Below are positions 11,901-21,380 of a stretch of 64,000 bases of DNA, piece after piece. The DNA is from Armigeres subalbatus. Lineage: Eukaryota; Arthropoda; Insecta; Diptera; Culicidae. The DNA lies in contig NC_085139.1 of assembly GCF_024139115.2 (NCBI RefSeq), forward strand, positions 2,046,001-2,110,000, read 5' to 3'. Numbering within the stretch: the stretch's first letter is position 1; each line of letters opens with the position of its first letter. The translations under genes and the position numbers were made by a program. Below the pieces are notes generated by a model. It saw only the letters and a program-made list of their open reading frames with translations. It was not told the origin of the DNA and did no database searches.

Positions 11901-12862
11901 AGTTATGTAAATTTGACATCTAACTTAATTTTAGATGTATTTTGATGCTTCAAATATGTGCTTCAAAATAAACGTAAATTTACTCGAAAATTTAAACTGT
12001 GGAATTTTGTGCCAACATCAGGCCAGTTCTATAAGTATATGTTTGGGAAAGTTGATCTTTAATAAGTCATGTCAGGAAAAGTGAGATAAATAAGGGAAAA
12101 CAGACATACGGAGCAGCATACAACTGCCAATTTATCCATGTTCGGGAATAACAAAACCAGTTCTTTTAGCGTGATGCTTTAAGCTGGAAGCTTATTATAT
12201 TTTTAGTGAACTATTTTACTATCGAATGATTTACTCACAATCTCGGTTCCATTGTATGATAACTCTATCCCTCGAACAAATTTACTTTCATTTTAGGGTT
12301 ATGATCTATAAAATATTGATGATCAGCAAGTATATATTTTTTAAAGAAAGGAAGTCAAACCATACCTAATTGAATAAGGAGTATTACGTGAATATATACT
12401 TGTAAACGACTTCTCAGATTTTACTGGGATTGTTATAGAAATACTATATGGTCTTGAGTAAATAACAATTTCTTTTCGATTAATCACCTAACCTGCTCAG
12501 TTAAATATAACATGTTTAGTATCTCCCTCTAATCTGATACTGAATTCAATTGATCCTTCAAATAATTAGCACTTGGGTTCAAAGGCTAATGGAAACTATA
12601 ACTTAATCGAAGTATACTTTTAAAACTAGCTATTAAGATTTTATCGAACCATGCACACTATTCATGTGGTCACTGTATTGTGCTCAGAACTATAGTGTTG
12701 GAAGGTAGTTGTCTATTGCTACGCTTTCGTCCCTATCTTCGTCTCGCGGGGATAGATCAACAACATTCCCCTCCCTGTAAGGATGAGTGATGACCTCAGC
12801 GTTACTGCCATTCGCGACATCTAGACCGCCAATTTGGAAATCGGTCTTCCAACAATCCTTTT
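8953..12862. other. Apparently single-copy DNA, no gene recognised
   Basis: This long region of mixed composition (GC-richer 9500-11350, AT-rich 11760-12650) lacks clear TE structure. Short ORFs exist on both strands (the longest is 201 codons on minus at 9710-10315), but none shows a domain, periodic constraint or recognisable motif. A small hairpin with a T-run lies at 9062-9102, and a Glu-rich minus-strand coding-like patch at 11475-11555 is shared with 47345-47400. The extreme right (12690-12862, minus) may be the displaced C-terminal tail of the BEL/Pao copy. Confidence 0.4.
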
Positions 12863-13238
12863 TGCCTTTCTCGTACAACAAAGTTGTACCGAAGGGCTAT
12901 CATTTCACTCCGAAATCGAACTTTTTGTAGAAGTCTCGGAGACCCATGATGTTATATACCAATCGACTCAGCTCGTCGAACTAAACAAATGTCTGTCTGT
13001 CCGTGTGTATGTGTGTGTGTGTGCACACAAAAATCGAAAAACATTAGCCACTTTTTCATATAGTAATTATTAACCGATTTATTTGCAACAAGTTGCATTC
13101 GACAGGGGACAAAGCCTTGTTGATCACTATTGAATTTGATAACGATGGACCAATGCGTTTGAAAGTTATTAAGAAAATGGAATCGTACTATATAAGCGCC
13201 ATATAAGGTTGGTGTCTTGGTTAAATGCGAGAAAGGCA
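12863..13238. mobile_element. MITE with TGCCTTTCTCG termini
   Basis: Terminal inverted repeats TGCCTTTCTCG (12863-12873) and CGAGAAAGGCA (13228-13238) bound 376 bp. The body contains GTACAACAAAGTTGTAC (itself palindromic), CTCGGAGACCCA, GTTATATACCAATCGACTCA and a TG microsatellite (12998-13024). A partial copy with the same body words lies at 22715-22920. I recognise this as a very common culicine repeat; the class is unassigned. Confidence 0.85.
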
Positions 13239-13264
13239 GGAACACCACTCGGTGAATTAAGATG

Positions 13265-13320
13265 GGTTTTTTTTTATTCTTTATTATCGAGACTTTCAGC
13301 CCGAGGCTGGCTCGTATCGT
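13265..13320 (-). other. Conserved 3'-terminal stem-loop of the I-like family
   Basis: On the minus strand the last 55 bases hold an inner stem CAGCC/GGCTG (13305-13309 with 13297-13301, loop TCG) and an outer stem GATAC/GTCTC (13314-13318 with 13289-13293, one mismatch), followed by AATAAAG and poly-A. The same fold appears in the three tail-only insertions with paired substitutions. The inferred role is recognition by the element's reverse transcriptase. Confidence 0.65.
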
Positions 13321-13602
13321 ATCAAGGGAAAATATACATGGTATCATTACATTTCAATTTGTTATTCTATTACATTATTTTATGACCCAGAAGGTATACA
13401 ATAGAGTGTGATTTAAAAAAAATATTATTCTAGTTCTTGTATGTTGCCCATCAGGGCTCGAAATCCGTGAGAAGGTCCGTTGTACATTGCTGTTTTTGTC
13501 TCTTTACCATGTTCCGTTTGTCAATAGTTGTCCGAGAGAGTTGTCCATAGGGATTACCAGGTTGTCATCAGGTTTGGTTTGGGTGTGTGTTTCGTTAGCC
13601 GG

Positions 13603-14391
13603 TTATATTTTGTCGTAGATGTAGGCGTCGTATACATTTTTAATGTTGTTAGCCTCACGGGCCCCTTCGAAAACTGGGCAAGAACTGAAGATATGCCCAA
13701 CGGATAGTCGGCAGTTGCATACCTCGCAGACGATGTGGAAGTTGTCGCCTCCCAGCTTGTGGGAAACATTTGTGTGGCCTGTTCTGAGCCGGGACAGGAT
13801 CACCTGTTCTCTTCGGTTTTGTTGGTCGTCACCGGGGAGAGTCGAATTTTTGATCCAACGGCAGAAATTTCTCTGCCTGTTCCAGTCAAAGGCCCAGGCC
13901 GCTATGGTGACTACCTTGACCCAATGCTTGGCGTCGCAAACCGGTACTTGACGACTGATGTATGCGCTTGTTCTGCCCAGGTTTGCCATAGTGTCCGCAA
14001 GTTCGTTGCCGCTTATTCCGGAATGTGCCGGAGCCCACATCAAGGTGGTTTCGCCATCGATCCATGGGTGTTTACTTACCGGTGATGATAGAGCGGCCAG
14101 CACACTAGCCGAGTCAGTGACAATCAGTGTTGATCTTGTTTTTGGTGTTACTGTAGCTTGGAAGACCGCCGCTGCCTCGGCAGAGAAGACCGAACACTGG
14201 TCCGGGAGTTTGTGGGCCTCTTCGATGCCGTCCGCAACGAATCCCATGCCAACCTTGCCATCAGCTTTAGAGCCATCCGTGTAACGAATATTCGCTTGAG
14301 AGTATCTGGTTGCAATTCGTTCGTTGAAGAGGGCCTGTGCTAGCTCCCGGTTGGAGCATCTTTGTAGGCGCCGCTTTAGATGTAGGTCCAC
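13603..14391 (-). pseudogene. RNase H domain and zinc-finger C-terminus of I-like element
   Basis: 262 codons. RNase H catalytic acidic residues appear in order: D in RYTDGSKAD (about residue 39), E in FSAEAAAVF (about 71), D in VTDSASVL (about 92) and D in GNELADTMA (about 130), so the catalytic set looks intact. MWAPAHSGISGNE is the usual handle before the last Asp. A C-terminal CEVC...HIFSSC motif gives a C-x2-C-H-C zinc-binding site. It is separated from the RT ORF by a frame change, so no full polyprotein can be made. The first Met is internal. Confidence 0.85.
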
Positions 14392-14428
14392 TTTAGGGCC
14401 GTTTTCGTCCCATCTACGTGCTCCAAGT

Positions 14429-15166
14429 CTACGAAGACCAGCTATTGGTGGGAGCTGTTCTCCGCAGAGTCCAAGGAAGGCTTTCGCTTTCGAAGGATTT
14501 CGGCTTTTCCAGGTGACTTATCGCTTTGCTGCAGAGAGCCACCGTGGCCTGATAACGGAAGGGGAGAACTCCAGCCTCCGCACATGCCACGTCCGCCGGT
14601 GTTGAGGGGAGATGGCCGGAGATAATGCGGAGCGCCCTGTTGTGTGTTGGTCCAAGTATGGCGATAACGTCCGGGAGATTGGTGCTCGTTAATTCAAGCC
14701 CATACATTAGTCTGCTATTAATGACAGCATTGGCTACACGGATCCTTGTCAGTCGGTCACTACGGGTCCTCTTCCTGGATATGCTTTTGAGCATGTTGAT
14801 CCTCGTTACACAGTCGGTCCGTACTCGGTTGCAGTGGTCGCGGAAAGATAATTTCCGATCGATCGTAACGCCTAGGATTCGGACAGTCTTCTTCGAGGGA
14901 ATTGTCACGTTGTCTATGACGATGGGCTGTGTGGGCGGTCGATGGTTCGAGTCACAAATATGCGACCTGACACATTTCCCTACTGCCATCTGGTAGCCGG
15001 GGGATTTGGCCCAGTTCGCCACCATACGTACCGCTGCCTGTAGTTTCCTCCAGATCGCTTTGTGTCGCTTACCTGTGGTCAGCAGCAGGATGTCGTCAGC
15101 ATACACTAGTATAAAAACACCTTTGGGTAGCTCGTAGAAGACCTGCTCCATTGCAACAAGGAACAA
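14429..15166 (-). pseudogene. Reverse transcriptase palm/thumb of I-like element
   Basis: 245 codons. Residues about 19-28 read ILVYADDILL, the RT motif C with both catalytic aspartates. RILGVTIDRKLSF (about residue 95) is motif E and the start of the thumb. The upstream RT parts (QHAFIKNFLTNRSFRVVLGN) lie in another frame at 15180-15290, and PAEWKTSLVVPIPK at about 15345-15430 is offset again with sequence missing between. It stops just before the RNase H reading frame. Confidence 0.85.
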
Positions 15167-15465
15167 AGTAACGGCGATAACAGAGCCCTGAGGGACTCCG
15201 ACGTGTGGTTTCCCAGCACGACACGGAAGGAGCGGTTCGTGAGGAAATTCTTGATGAAGGCATGTTGTCGATTGTCAAGGTGACCATTGTACTCCAGGTT
15301 GGTGAGCGCGATGGATCTGTACCCACTCGGGTCGTTTTATGCGTCCTGGATCTTCGGGATTGGGACTACAAGACTTGTTTTCCATTCAGCTGGTAGGGTG
15401 CCGTTTCTCCATTCAGCGTTGATGGCGTCCAGGAGTGCGATTTTCCCTTCGGTGGGCAACAATCC

Positions 15466-15600
15466 TCTTGAGGTTTGAACAACGGATTGTCGAACTCTAC
15501 CATCTCTTCCTTTCGTCACATCCAGAGCTCGTCCACGCGTCCACCGATTACGTTTCTTATCTTCGATGGTCCCCACTAAGTTGCCGAAATTGACGCCGAA
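15466..15600 (-). pseudogene. BEL/Pao integrase C-terminal domain fragment
   Basis: The minus-strand reading KRNRWTRGRALDVTKGRDGR, VRQSVVQTSRGLL matches the basic C-terminal integrase tail (DUF5641-like) of BEL/Pao elements, whose usual form is RNRW-x-RGRV...PGKDGRVRQ...VRT. It is cut on its 3' side by the I-like element and on its 5' side by the plus-strand segment that starts near 15655. Confidence 0.7.
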
Positions 15601-16031
15601 TTCAGAGCATTTTCGAAAGCCAAACTAGTTACAGAGCAGGTTCACATATACACAGCAACAGTGGATTTGAGCTTCGTAAGTTGAGCAATGAGAAGGAAGT
15701 TTTGGAGCATCTAGGTGAACGTACCAAGGCTTAGACAAAATACTTGACAGCTGCGGGTGGTGATGAATCGGATAGAGTGCTGGGATTGCTCAAGACCGTA
15801 ATGAGTCTCTCCGGTCCACTAGGGCTCCTTGCGTCTTTTCTAGTGCATGAAAAAATAATTATGCAGGAAGTATGGCGAAGTGTTATAAAATGGGACGAGC
15901 ACGTGGGTCAGCGAATCGAACAAAGTTGGCGGAAATGGATCGAGTTGTTGGACGTTGTAGGAAGAATAGAGATACCTTGATGTTACTTCGGAGACGCCAG
16001 CACTGAACGTTACGAAACGCTGCAAGCACAC

Positions 16032-16349
16032 TTGTTCGTTGATGCCATCGTGTTCTTCAGAATAATTGAAACAGAAGGTAACTCACAATGCTCGCTCATG
16101 ACCACTAAAACCAAGGTTGCTCCTTTAAAGTATGTGTCTATTCCGCATTTGGAGTTGATGGCCGCTGTCTTAGGAGCTCGCTTGTTAACGTTCATGGGAG
16201 AAAATCACATAATCCCAATTCAACGGCGTTTCTGCTGGTCTGACTCCAACGCAGTCTTGGCCTGGCTTCGTTCTGAACATCGCCGCTATAAACAGTTTGT
16301 GGCTTGTCGCGTAGGTGAAGTATTGACGTTGACGAAGGAAAACGAATGA
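16032..16349 (+). pseudogene. BEL/Pao RNase H region fragment
   Basis: 105 codons containing CSLMTTKTKVAPLKYVSIPH, LELMAAVLGARL, the WSDSNAVLAWLRS motif with its catalytic-type Asp, and KQFVACRVGEV, all standard BEL/Pao landmarks. It reads directly on from the connection domain with stops and frameshifts. No start or stop is functional. Confidence 0.8.
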
Positions 16350-16512
16350 CGGTGGGACCCTAGCAGGTTAAACATCGCAAACGAAGCTACCTGAAGCTCG
16401 TTTGTCTCCCGGAGTGCGACCGTTCAGTTATATCGGCTTCGACTACTTCGGGCCAATTCTTGTCACAGTAGGTAGGTTCAATGCGAAATGATGGGTCTGC
16501 CTCATTAAATGC

Positions 16513-16660
16513 TTGACAATCCGTGCCGTGCATGTAGAGGTCGCCTATGAACTGTCTACTCAGTCATGCATAGTATGCATCCGCAGATTCATATGCCGAA
16601 GAGGAGCACCATTGGAGATATATTCCGATAATGGGCGAAATTTCGTCGGAGCGAATATGA
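16513..16660 (+). pseudogene. BEL/Pao integrase core fragment
   Basis: The reading IRAVHVEVAYELSTQSCIVC followed by FICRRGAPLEIYSDNGRNFVGAN is the integrase core region around the second catalytic Asp (SDNG). It ends exactly where non-LTR linker sequence (MPVKDANDQLLTDP) begins at about 16661, marking an insertion junction. Confidence 0.8.
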
Positions 16661-16851
16661 ATGCAACGATGCCTGTGAAAGACGCGAATGATCAGTTATT
16701 GACCGACCCAACTGACCAGCTGAAACGCTGGTTCGAGCACTTCGAACAACTTTTTCAAGTGCCAGTCAGTGCCAGTTTTTTTACCACCTCGGCATGATCT
16801 GCCTAGGATCCGACGTATAAAGCCCCAGGGGTCGATCGCATATCTGCCGAG

Positions 16852-17436
16852 ATGCTCAAAGTTGACCCCATGTCATCCGCTCAATTACTGCATCGTTTAT
16901 TTCGTAATATCTGGGACACCGCAACCTTCCCGATCGACTGGATGCAAGGTATCTTAGTGAAGGTGCCCAAAAAGGTTGACCAGACTGTATGCGATATCTG
17001 GCGAGGCATTATGTTGCTGTGTACCGTTCTCAAAAATCTGTGCAAAATTATCCTAGCCCGGATTCAGGAGAAGATCAATGCGACTCTCCGGCGGCAGCAG
17101 GCCGGATTCCGTGCCGGAAGATCCTGTGTGGACCATATTGTCATGCTCCGCATAATTCTGGAGCAGGTCAACGAGTTCCAAGAGTACCTTTACTTGGTAT
17201 TAATTGACTATGAAAAAGCTTTCGACCGTCTCAATCACGAGAATATGTGGGGCGCCCTGAGACGCAAGGGGGTTCCTGAGAAAATCATCGGCCTCATCGA
17301 AGCACAGTACGAGGCCTTTTCGTGTAGGGGTCCTATCCGACCCTATCCGGGTCGTAGCTGGTGTGGGGCAAGGATGTATTCTATCACCGTTACTGTTCCT
17401 CATCGTAATCGACGAGATTCTGGTAGATGCGATTGA
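16852..17436 (+). pseudogene. RT fingers/palm of the inserted non-LTR element
   Basis: 194 codons, with RT motif 2a RQQAGFRAGRS (about residue 82), motif A LIDYEKAFDRLNHENMW (about 123) and the KGVPEKIIGLIEAQYEA helix. A frameshift near 17350 moves the rest of the palm (GCILSPLLF, LVDDVPLL) into the ORF at 17363-17734. The protein would be non-functional. Confidence 0.85.
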
Positions 17437-17734
17437 CCGTGAACCAAACCGCGGGCTGTTATGGCAGCCTATAATCATGGAGCACCTAAACGACTTCGAA
17501 TTGGTGGATGACGTTCCACTTCTCGCACAACGACGTTCTGATATGCAAAGTAAGCTCAACGACCTTGCCGAGCGCTCCTCCTCGGCAGGTTTAGTCATCA
17601 ACGTCAACAAAACCAAATCGTTGGATGTAAACACGGTGACTCCTTCCAGTTTCACAGTAGCCGGGCAACCAGTGGAGAATTTTGAAAGCTTCCAATATCT
17701 TGGTAGCCAAATGGCGTCAGACGGCGGTACTTAG
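17363..17734 (+). pseudogene. RT motifs B-E of the inserted non-LTR element
   Basis: 123 codons: GQGCILSPLLFLIVIDEIL (motif B), HLNDFELVDDVPLLAQ (motif C, altered YADD), NVNKTKSLDV (motif D) and FQYLGSQMASDGG (motif E, YLGS). It ends in a stop right after DGGT, where related elements continue. The thumb resumes at 17775-18116. Confidence 0.85.
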
Positions 17735-18229
17735 ATCGACATAGGCGCACGGATCAAGAAAGCAAGGGCTGTCTTTGCGAGTGTCTAACGTGAAATCTGT
17801 GCTGTTATACGCTAGCGAAACATGGTGTGTATCAGTGGAGAACACTCAACGGCTGCAGGTGTTCATTAACAGATGCCTGCGGTATATAATTCGGGCCTGG
17901 TGGCCTCACAACTTGATCTCAAACAACGAGCTCCATCGTCGTTGTCACCAGAGGCCGATAGCAACAGAAATTCGGGATCGGAAGTGGGGCTGGGTCGGCC
18001 ACACTCTACGTAGGGGCGGAAACGAAATCTGTAAACAAGCATTAGACTGGAACCCAGCGGGACATCGCAGCAGAGGCAGACCCAGAGGCTCATGGCGGCG
18101 AAGCCTCAATAAATAAATAAAAGAAGTTGATAGCCGGGCAACACTCAGGATAGAAATCTTTCAAGTCGGCCCTTTGCTCCACCGGAGGTGTACAGGATCC
18201 ATAAGTAAGTAAAAATTCAATTCTGATAT

Positions 18230-18475
18230 TTCAATCGATACTATCTGCGACTTTTCTTCAGAGCGGAACATATCGGCAGTTCACTTCAGACAGAGTGGGA
18301 TTGCTGGTCCCTGCAGATCCAATTGCTCGGCTAAGCTTTGCTCTAACAATGTTGCGGATGAACCTTCATCCAGGAAAGCGAAGGTATTAATGGATTTGGA
18401 CGGTCCTGTTACAGTCACTGGACCTATACGGAATAGAACGGATTGTCCTGAATAGTGGTAAGTGTGACTTTCGGA
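18230..18475 (-). pseudogene. BEL/Pao aspartic protease fragment
   Basis: The minus strand reads RIGPVTVTGPSKSINTFAFL then DEGSSATLLEQSLAEQLDL. The FAFLDEGSSATLLE box is the A17-type retropepsin of BEL/Pao, with the catalytic Asp in LDEGS. Upstream on the same strand lies the gag zinc knuckle, in the usual gag-protease order. Confidence 0.82.
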
Positions 18476-18990
18476 AAATATTGTGTTATTAGTGATTCAT
18501 TTATTTGTCACGTGTAGTAATGGGTGGTGTCGTAACTGACACCCGCTGACCTCGCACCGATTCAAGGACCTACAGGCTCTTCTTCCATGTTGATCCAAAC
18601 AGCAACGACACAGTTTTAATGTTGCCAAAGTTTTCCACCGACTATCGGGGATGCTATTTTTGAAAGCGTAGCAATCCTGACCACCTTTACCACATACGAG
18701 GCACGATTTAGGAGTATCCTTTTCACTAGACTGTACAGAATCAACAGCCTCCGCGTGCGAATGAATATACCCCCTTTCCGTGGGCCGTTGCTTCTCTGCT
18801 TTGTGTCCATGATTTCAGGAGTACATAACTACTTTGCTTACAGACTCAACGACAGACGACATGAAATTGCTGAATGTTTGTAGAGTTGGTTGCGGAAAAT
18901 GTACTAAATGCTGAGCCCATTGCACTTTCACACCTGTGAGTAACTTCTCCACTAGTTTGTAAGACTCTAATTTTGTGGCCCCGGAACCGC
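18476..18990 (-). pseudogene. BEL/Pao gag C-terminal part with zinc-binding motif
   Basis: The minus strand reads KLVEKLLTGVKVQWAQHLV, TLQTFSNFMSSVVESV, then a cysteine-rich block CLVCGKGGQDCYAF ... WKTLATLKLCRCC ... QLRHHPLLH, the standard layout of BEL/Pao gag between capsid and protease. An in-frame stop and small shifts are present. The 5' side ends near 18990, where a 2.3-kb unrelated insert begins. Confidence 0.78.
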
Positions 18991-19411
18991 TCAGTTCCAG
19001 AAGGGAACTGGCCTAAACCCCTAGCTGCTGGTCTAGCCACGGCAGCCGTCTAGGATGGACTCAAAAGGCCTCTTTTGTTCCGGGTCTCAGGGTCACTGGT
19101 GTGGAGAGGTTTTCGAGGGCGCAAAGGACCTCTCCAGAAAACTGAAATATGGATTTGGAGGCTTTTATTACAAAACAAAACAAAAACTTACAGGTGGGTG
19201 ACGATAAGGTGACGACTAGGTTGGTCGGGCGATTGTACTGTTCACCATAGGGCACGCGGTGAGGTAGTCGGCGGGCTGCCGAACGAAAATGATGCCAGAA
19301 GGAATCCGGCCAATGATGCAGCCGACGGTAGGTCAGATGGTTATGACCCCTGCAGGCCGCTTAGGGAAGCGGACTTCTAGGTCGTTCAATGGTGGCAAGA
19401 CAGTGGTTCAG

Positions 19412-20990
19412 TCAAAGGCGGTCGATTGGAAGCCAAACTAAAAGGCGGGCGGATGGCCAGGCGGTCGGATGGAAGAGCGGCTGACAAGTGGCCACGTGAT
19501 GATACGGCCACTGGCAGTCGGCTAGAGGCCGAATAATGGTGCTACCGGACGGTCTAACGAAAAAGCGGCTGGCACGCGGCCGGACGATGCACATAGGGTT
19601 ATTTTCGCAATCTACCCGGAATAAATTATTTTATCTCTCAAACTGCTATATTTTACCTTATTTTATGATACTGTGATGATAATTTAGCTGAAATATCAGT
19701 TTTCTTAATTTTCACTTTTTGACCCATGTGCTTTACCCTTTAAAACCCTGAAAAACATTGATAATTTCCATTAATTCGTTCTCGTCATCGCTTCTACCGA
19801 AATCAGTTCAACTCTATGTGTTTGCAAGGAGAAACATAGAGCTAAAAGATGGAAATTGCTCTATGACTCTTCCTCTTTTCATAGGGATGTTGAATGTATG
19901 ATATAGGTCATAAATGCCTTAAATACAGTACCAAACTAAAAACATCCGCTTTCCAAATGGCGCAAATTTGCGCAAGATTTTTCTTCGGGATCCTAAAATA
20001 TAGACATACATGCGTCCTCTCTATACTGAAATATTACCGAATATCATCGAATAAGTGTTTTATGCTTATTGAAAATATGAGGAACATTAACTAGTTTTAG
20101 CTCGAAAATGGACTTCGATTTACTCTATTGTATTTCTGTTCAGAATCATTTATTCTTGTCAAAAACACGTTTTCATGATACTATTTTGTCTACTTTTTCA
20201 TGGTATGTACTGATCTGTGGATTACTGAGATAAATATTTGACCACAATAAATCATACCGAACGTAATCAAATTCAACAGAGAAATCCGTTAATTTCCTCA
20301 TTGAAAAACCTCTAACTTTCTAGAAGGGTACTGGTAAAATTTCAAATCTAAATAGAAAACTTAGTACTAGGAGTGGCTCATCTACTATTCAGAGAAGTTT
20401 GAGACATATTTAGACTGCTCTAGGACAATTTTGAAAATTTAACTTTATTCCGGCTAGAATGACGAAATACCCCTATGTGCGATGGTACGGCCACTGGCGG
20501 TCTGCTGTAAGCCGAATAATGGTGCTACCGGACGGTCTAACGAAAAAGCGGCTGGCACGCGGCCAGACGATGATACGGCCACTGGCGGTCGGCTGGAGGC
20601 CGAATAATGGTGCTACCGGACGGTCTAACGAAGAAGCGGCTGACACGCGGCCGCGTGATGATACGGCCACTGGCAGTCGGCTGGAGGCCGAATAATGGTG
20701 CTACCGGACGGTCTAACGAAAAAAGCGGCGGACACGCGGTGATATGGTAGCAATGTACGGTAATGTACGGCAATGGAATTTACGGCGGAAAGCCGAAGAT
20801 TTTCCGGATGAGGATTCAGCCTGTGAGTGGCGGACTATGGAGCCACCGGTGGGAGGCCGAGCACGGAGGCAGTCTACGAACTGCTGTAGAGCCGTAGATC
20901 GGGTGGCTATGCGATGGGGTGGCCGAACAATGATGCGGGTCGATTGGTGCGCCTCGAAAATCTCCGGCGTCCTTATTACGAAAAAAAAAA
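19412..20990. repeat. 88-bp GC-rich tandem array (split)
   Basis: Good units start TGATACGGCC at 19500, (TGGTACGGCC) 20483, 20571 and 20659, and contain GGCCGAATAATGGTGCTACC and GACGGTCTAACGAA. Spacing is 88 bp. The step from 19500 to 20483 is also exactly 88 once the 892-bp element plus a 3-bp duplication is removed. More diverged units extend to about 19260 on the left and 20990 on the right. Confidence 0.92.
19589..20480. mobile_element. 892-bp non-autonomous TIR element with 3-bp duplication GAT
   Basis: Ends GCACATAGGGTTATTTTCGC and (reverse complement of right end) GCACATAGGGGTATTTCG. The TIRs extend about 37 bp through CCGGAATAAA. It is flanked by GAT at 19586-19588 and 20481-20483. 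The surrounding 88-bp satellite register proves the insertion: 983 minus 895 equals 88. The interior is AT-rich with no ORF of note, so it is non-autonomous. The superfamily is not assigned; 3-bp duplications occur in CACTA and Harbinger groups. Confidence 0.88.
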
Positions 20991-21380
20991 CCTTTGCACC
21001 AACTCACTCTGACACTTCTTCCAATTTTTCGAGAAGGAAAGAACTCTCCTCGTTGATTCCACAACGCTGACTACCGTCACTTCTTTTTTTCGCTGTCCCT
21101 CCAGCCTCTTGCTAGGGCACTCATCTCTTCACAGAAAAGACGCGTTTTATGTATCCGCCTTTCCCTCTTTTATCTATATTATCGCTCACTGTGCGATGTA
21201 GCTCATTCTGCGATTTGCGTTTCAGCCACCCACCGCAAGATTTGAAATCACCGTTTGCAAATCTTTCCTACGCACAATGTAACTCTACATCTTCACGCTC
21301 GAATTAACAAAAGTAACAAATGTTACCCGCCGGTATCAAGTTCTTGTAAAATAATGGGATTGGAGAGGTGGGTTGGCTGC

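Larger units (their letters stand above)
13265..15465 (-). mobile_element. I-like non-LTR retrotransposon with RNase H, 5'-truncated and broken
   Basis: Minus-strand order: RT (YADD box), RNase H, C-terminal C-x2-C-H-C motif, 3' UTR, then a 3' end with a stem-loop, AATAAAG and an A-run at 13265-13273. RT followed by RNase H in one polyprotein points to the I/LOA group. The RT is disrupted by a deletion and frame changes around 15330 and again at 14390-14430. The 5' boundary near 15465 joins BEL/Pao integrase C-terminal sequence, so this element inserted into or truncated against that copy. Its 3' end is shared by the three short insertions at 54019, 58756 and 59505. Confidence 0.85.
15655..16660 (+). 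mobile_element. BEL/Pao pol segment (RT end, RNase H, integrase core), inverted
   Basis: Plus-strand translation gives GFELRKLSNEKEVLEHLGER (late RT), then LGLLKTVMSLSGPLGLLASF and KIIMQEVWRSVIKWDE (connection), CYFGDAS, KTKVAPLKYVSIPHLELMAA (RNase H-like region), then RPFSYIGFDYFGPI, IRAVHVEVA and YSDNGRNFVGAN (integrase core). This order is that of BEL/Pao pol. A deletion near 16360 removes the region between RNase H and the integrase core. The gag and protease of a BEL/Pao copy lie on the opposite strand at 18230-22150, so this segment appears inverted relative to its parent. Confidence 0.85.
16661..18215 (+). mobile_element. Endonuclease-RT non-LTR element inserted in BEL/Pao pol
   Basis: From the linker MPVKDANDQLLTDPTDQLKRW through KAPGVDRISAEMLKVD (about 16818-16865), RT motifs QQAGFRAGRSCVDH, LVLIDYEKAFDRL (first catalytic Asp), GVRQGCILSPLLF (motif B region) and FELVDDVPLL (motif C; the usual YADD reads LVDD with both Asp kept), to LYASETWCVSVENTQRLQVF, RDRKWGWVGHTLRRG and GRPRGSWRR at the C-terminus. 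It ends with CCATAAGTAAGTAA near 18210. It is broken by frameshifts at about 16800 and 17350 and a stop at 17732. The endonuclease is missing. Confidence 0.88.
18991..21380. mobile_element. Composite insert inside BEL/Pao gag
   Basis: Between the C-terminal (18990) and N-terminal (21381) gag pieces, about 170 codons of capsid expected in this family are absent. Their place holds this insert: an 88-bp GC-rich array with degenerate flanks (about 19200-20990), an 892-bp TIR element inside it, and low-complexity edges. On the minus strand, AATAAAAG at about 19165 could be a poly-A signal, so an LTR-like origin is possible. I find no coding domain. Confidence 0.5.

Noticed and set aside
13735..14605. 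Plus-strand ORFs of 93-116 codons opposite the RNase H/RT
   Set aside because: They are shadows of the minus-strand I-like coding sequence, which carries the recognisable catalytic motifs.
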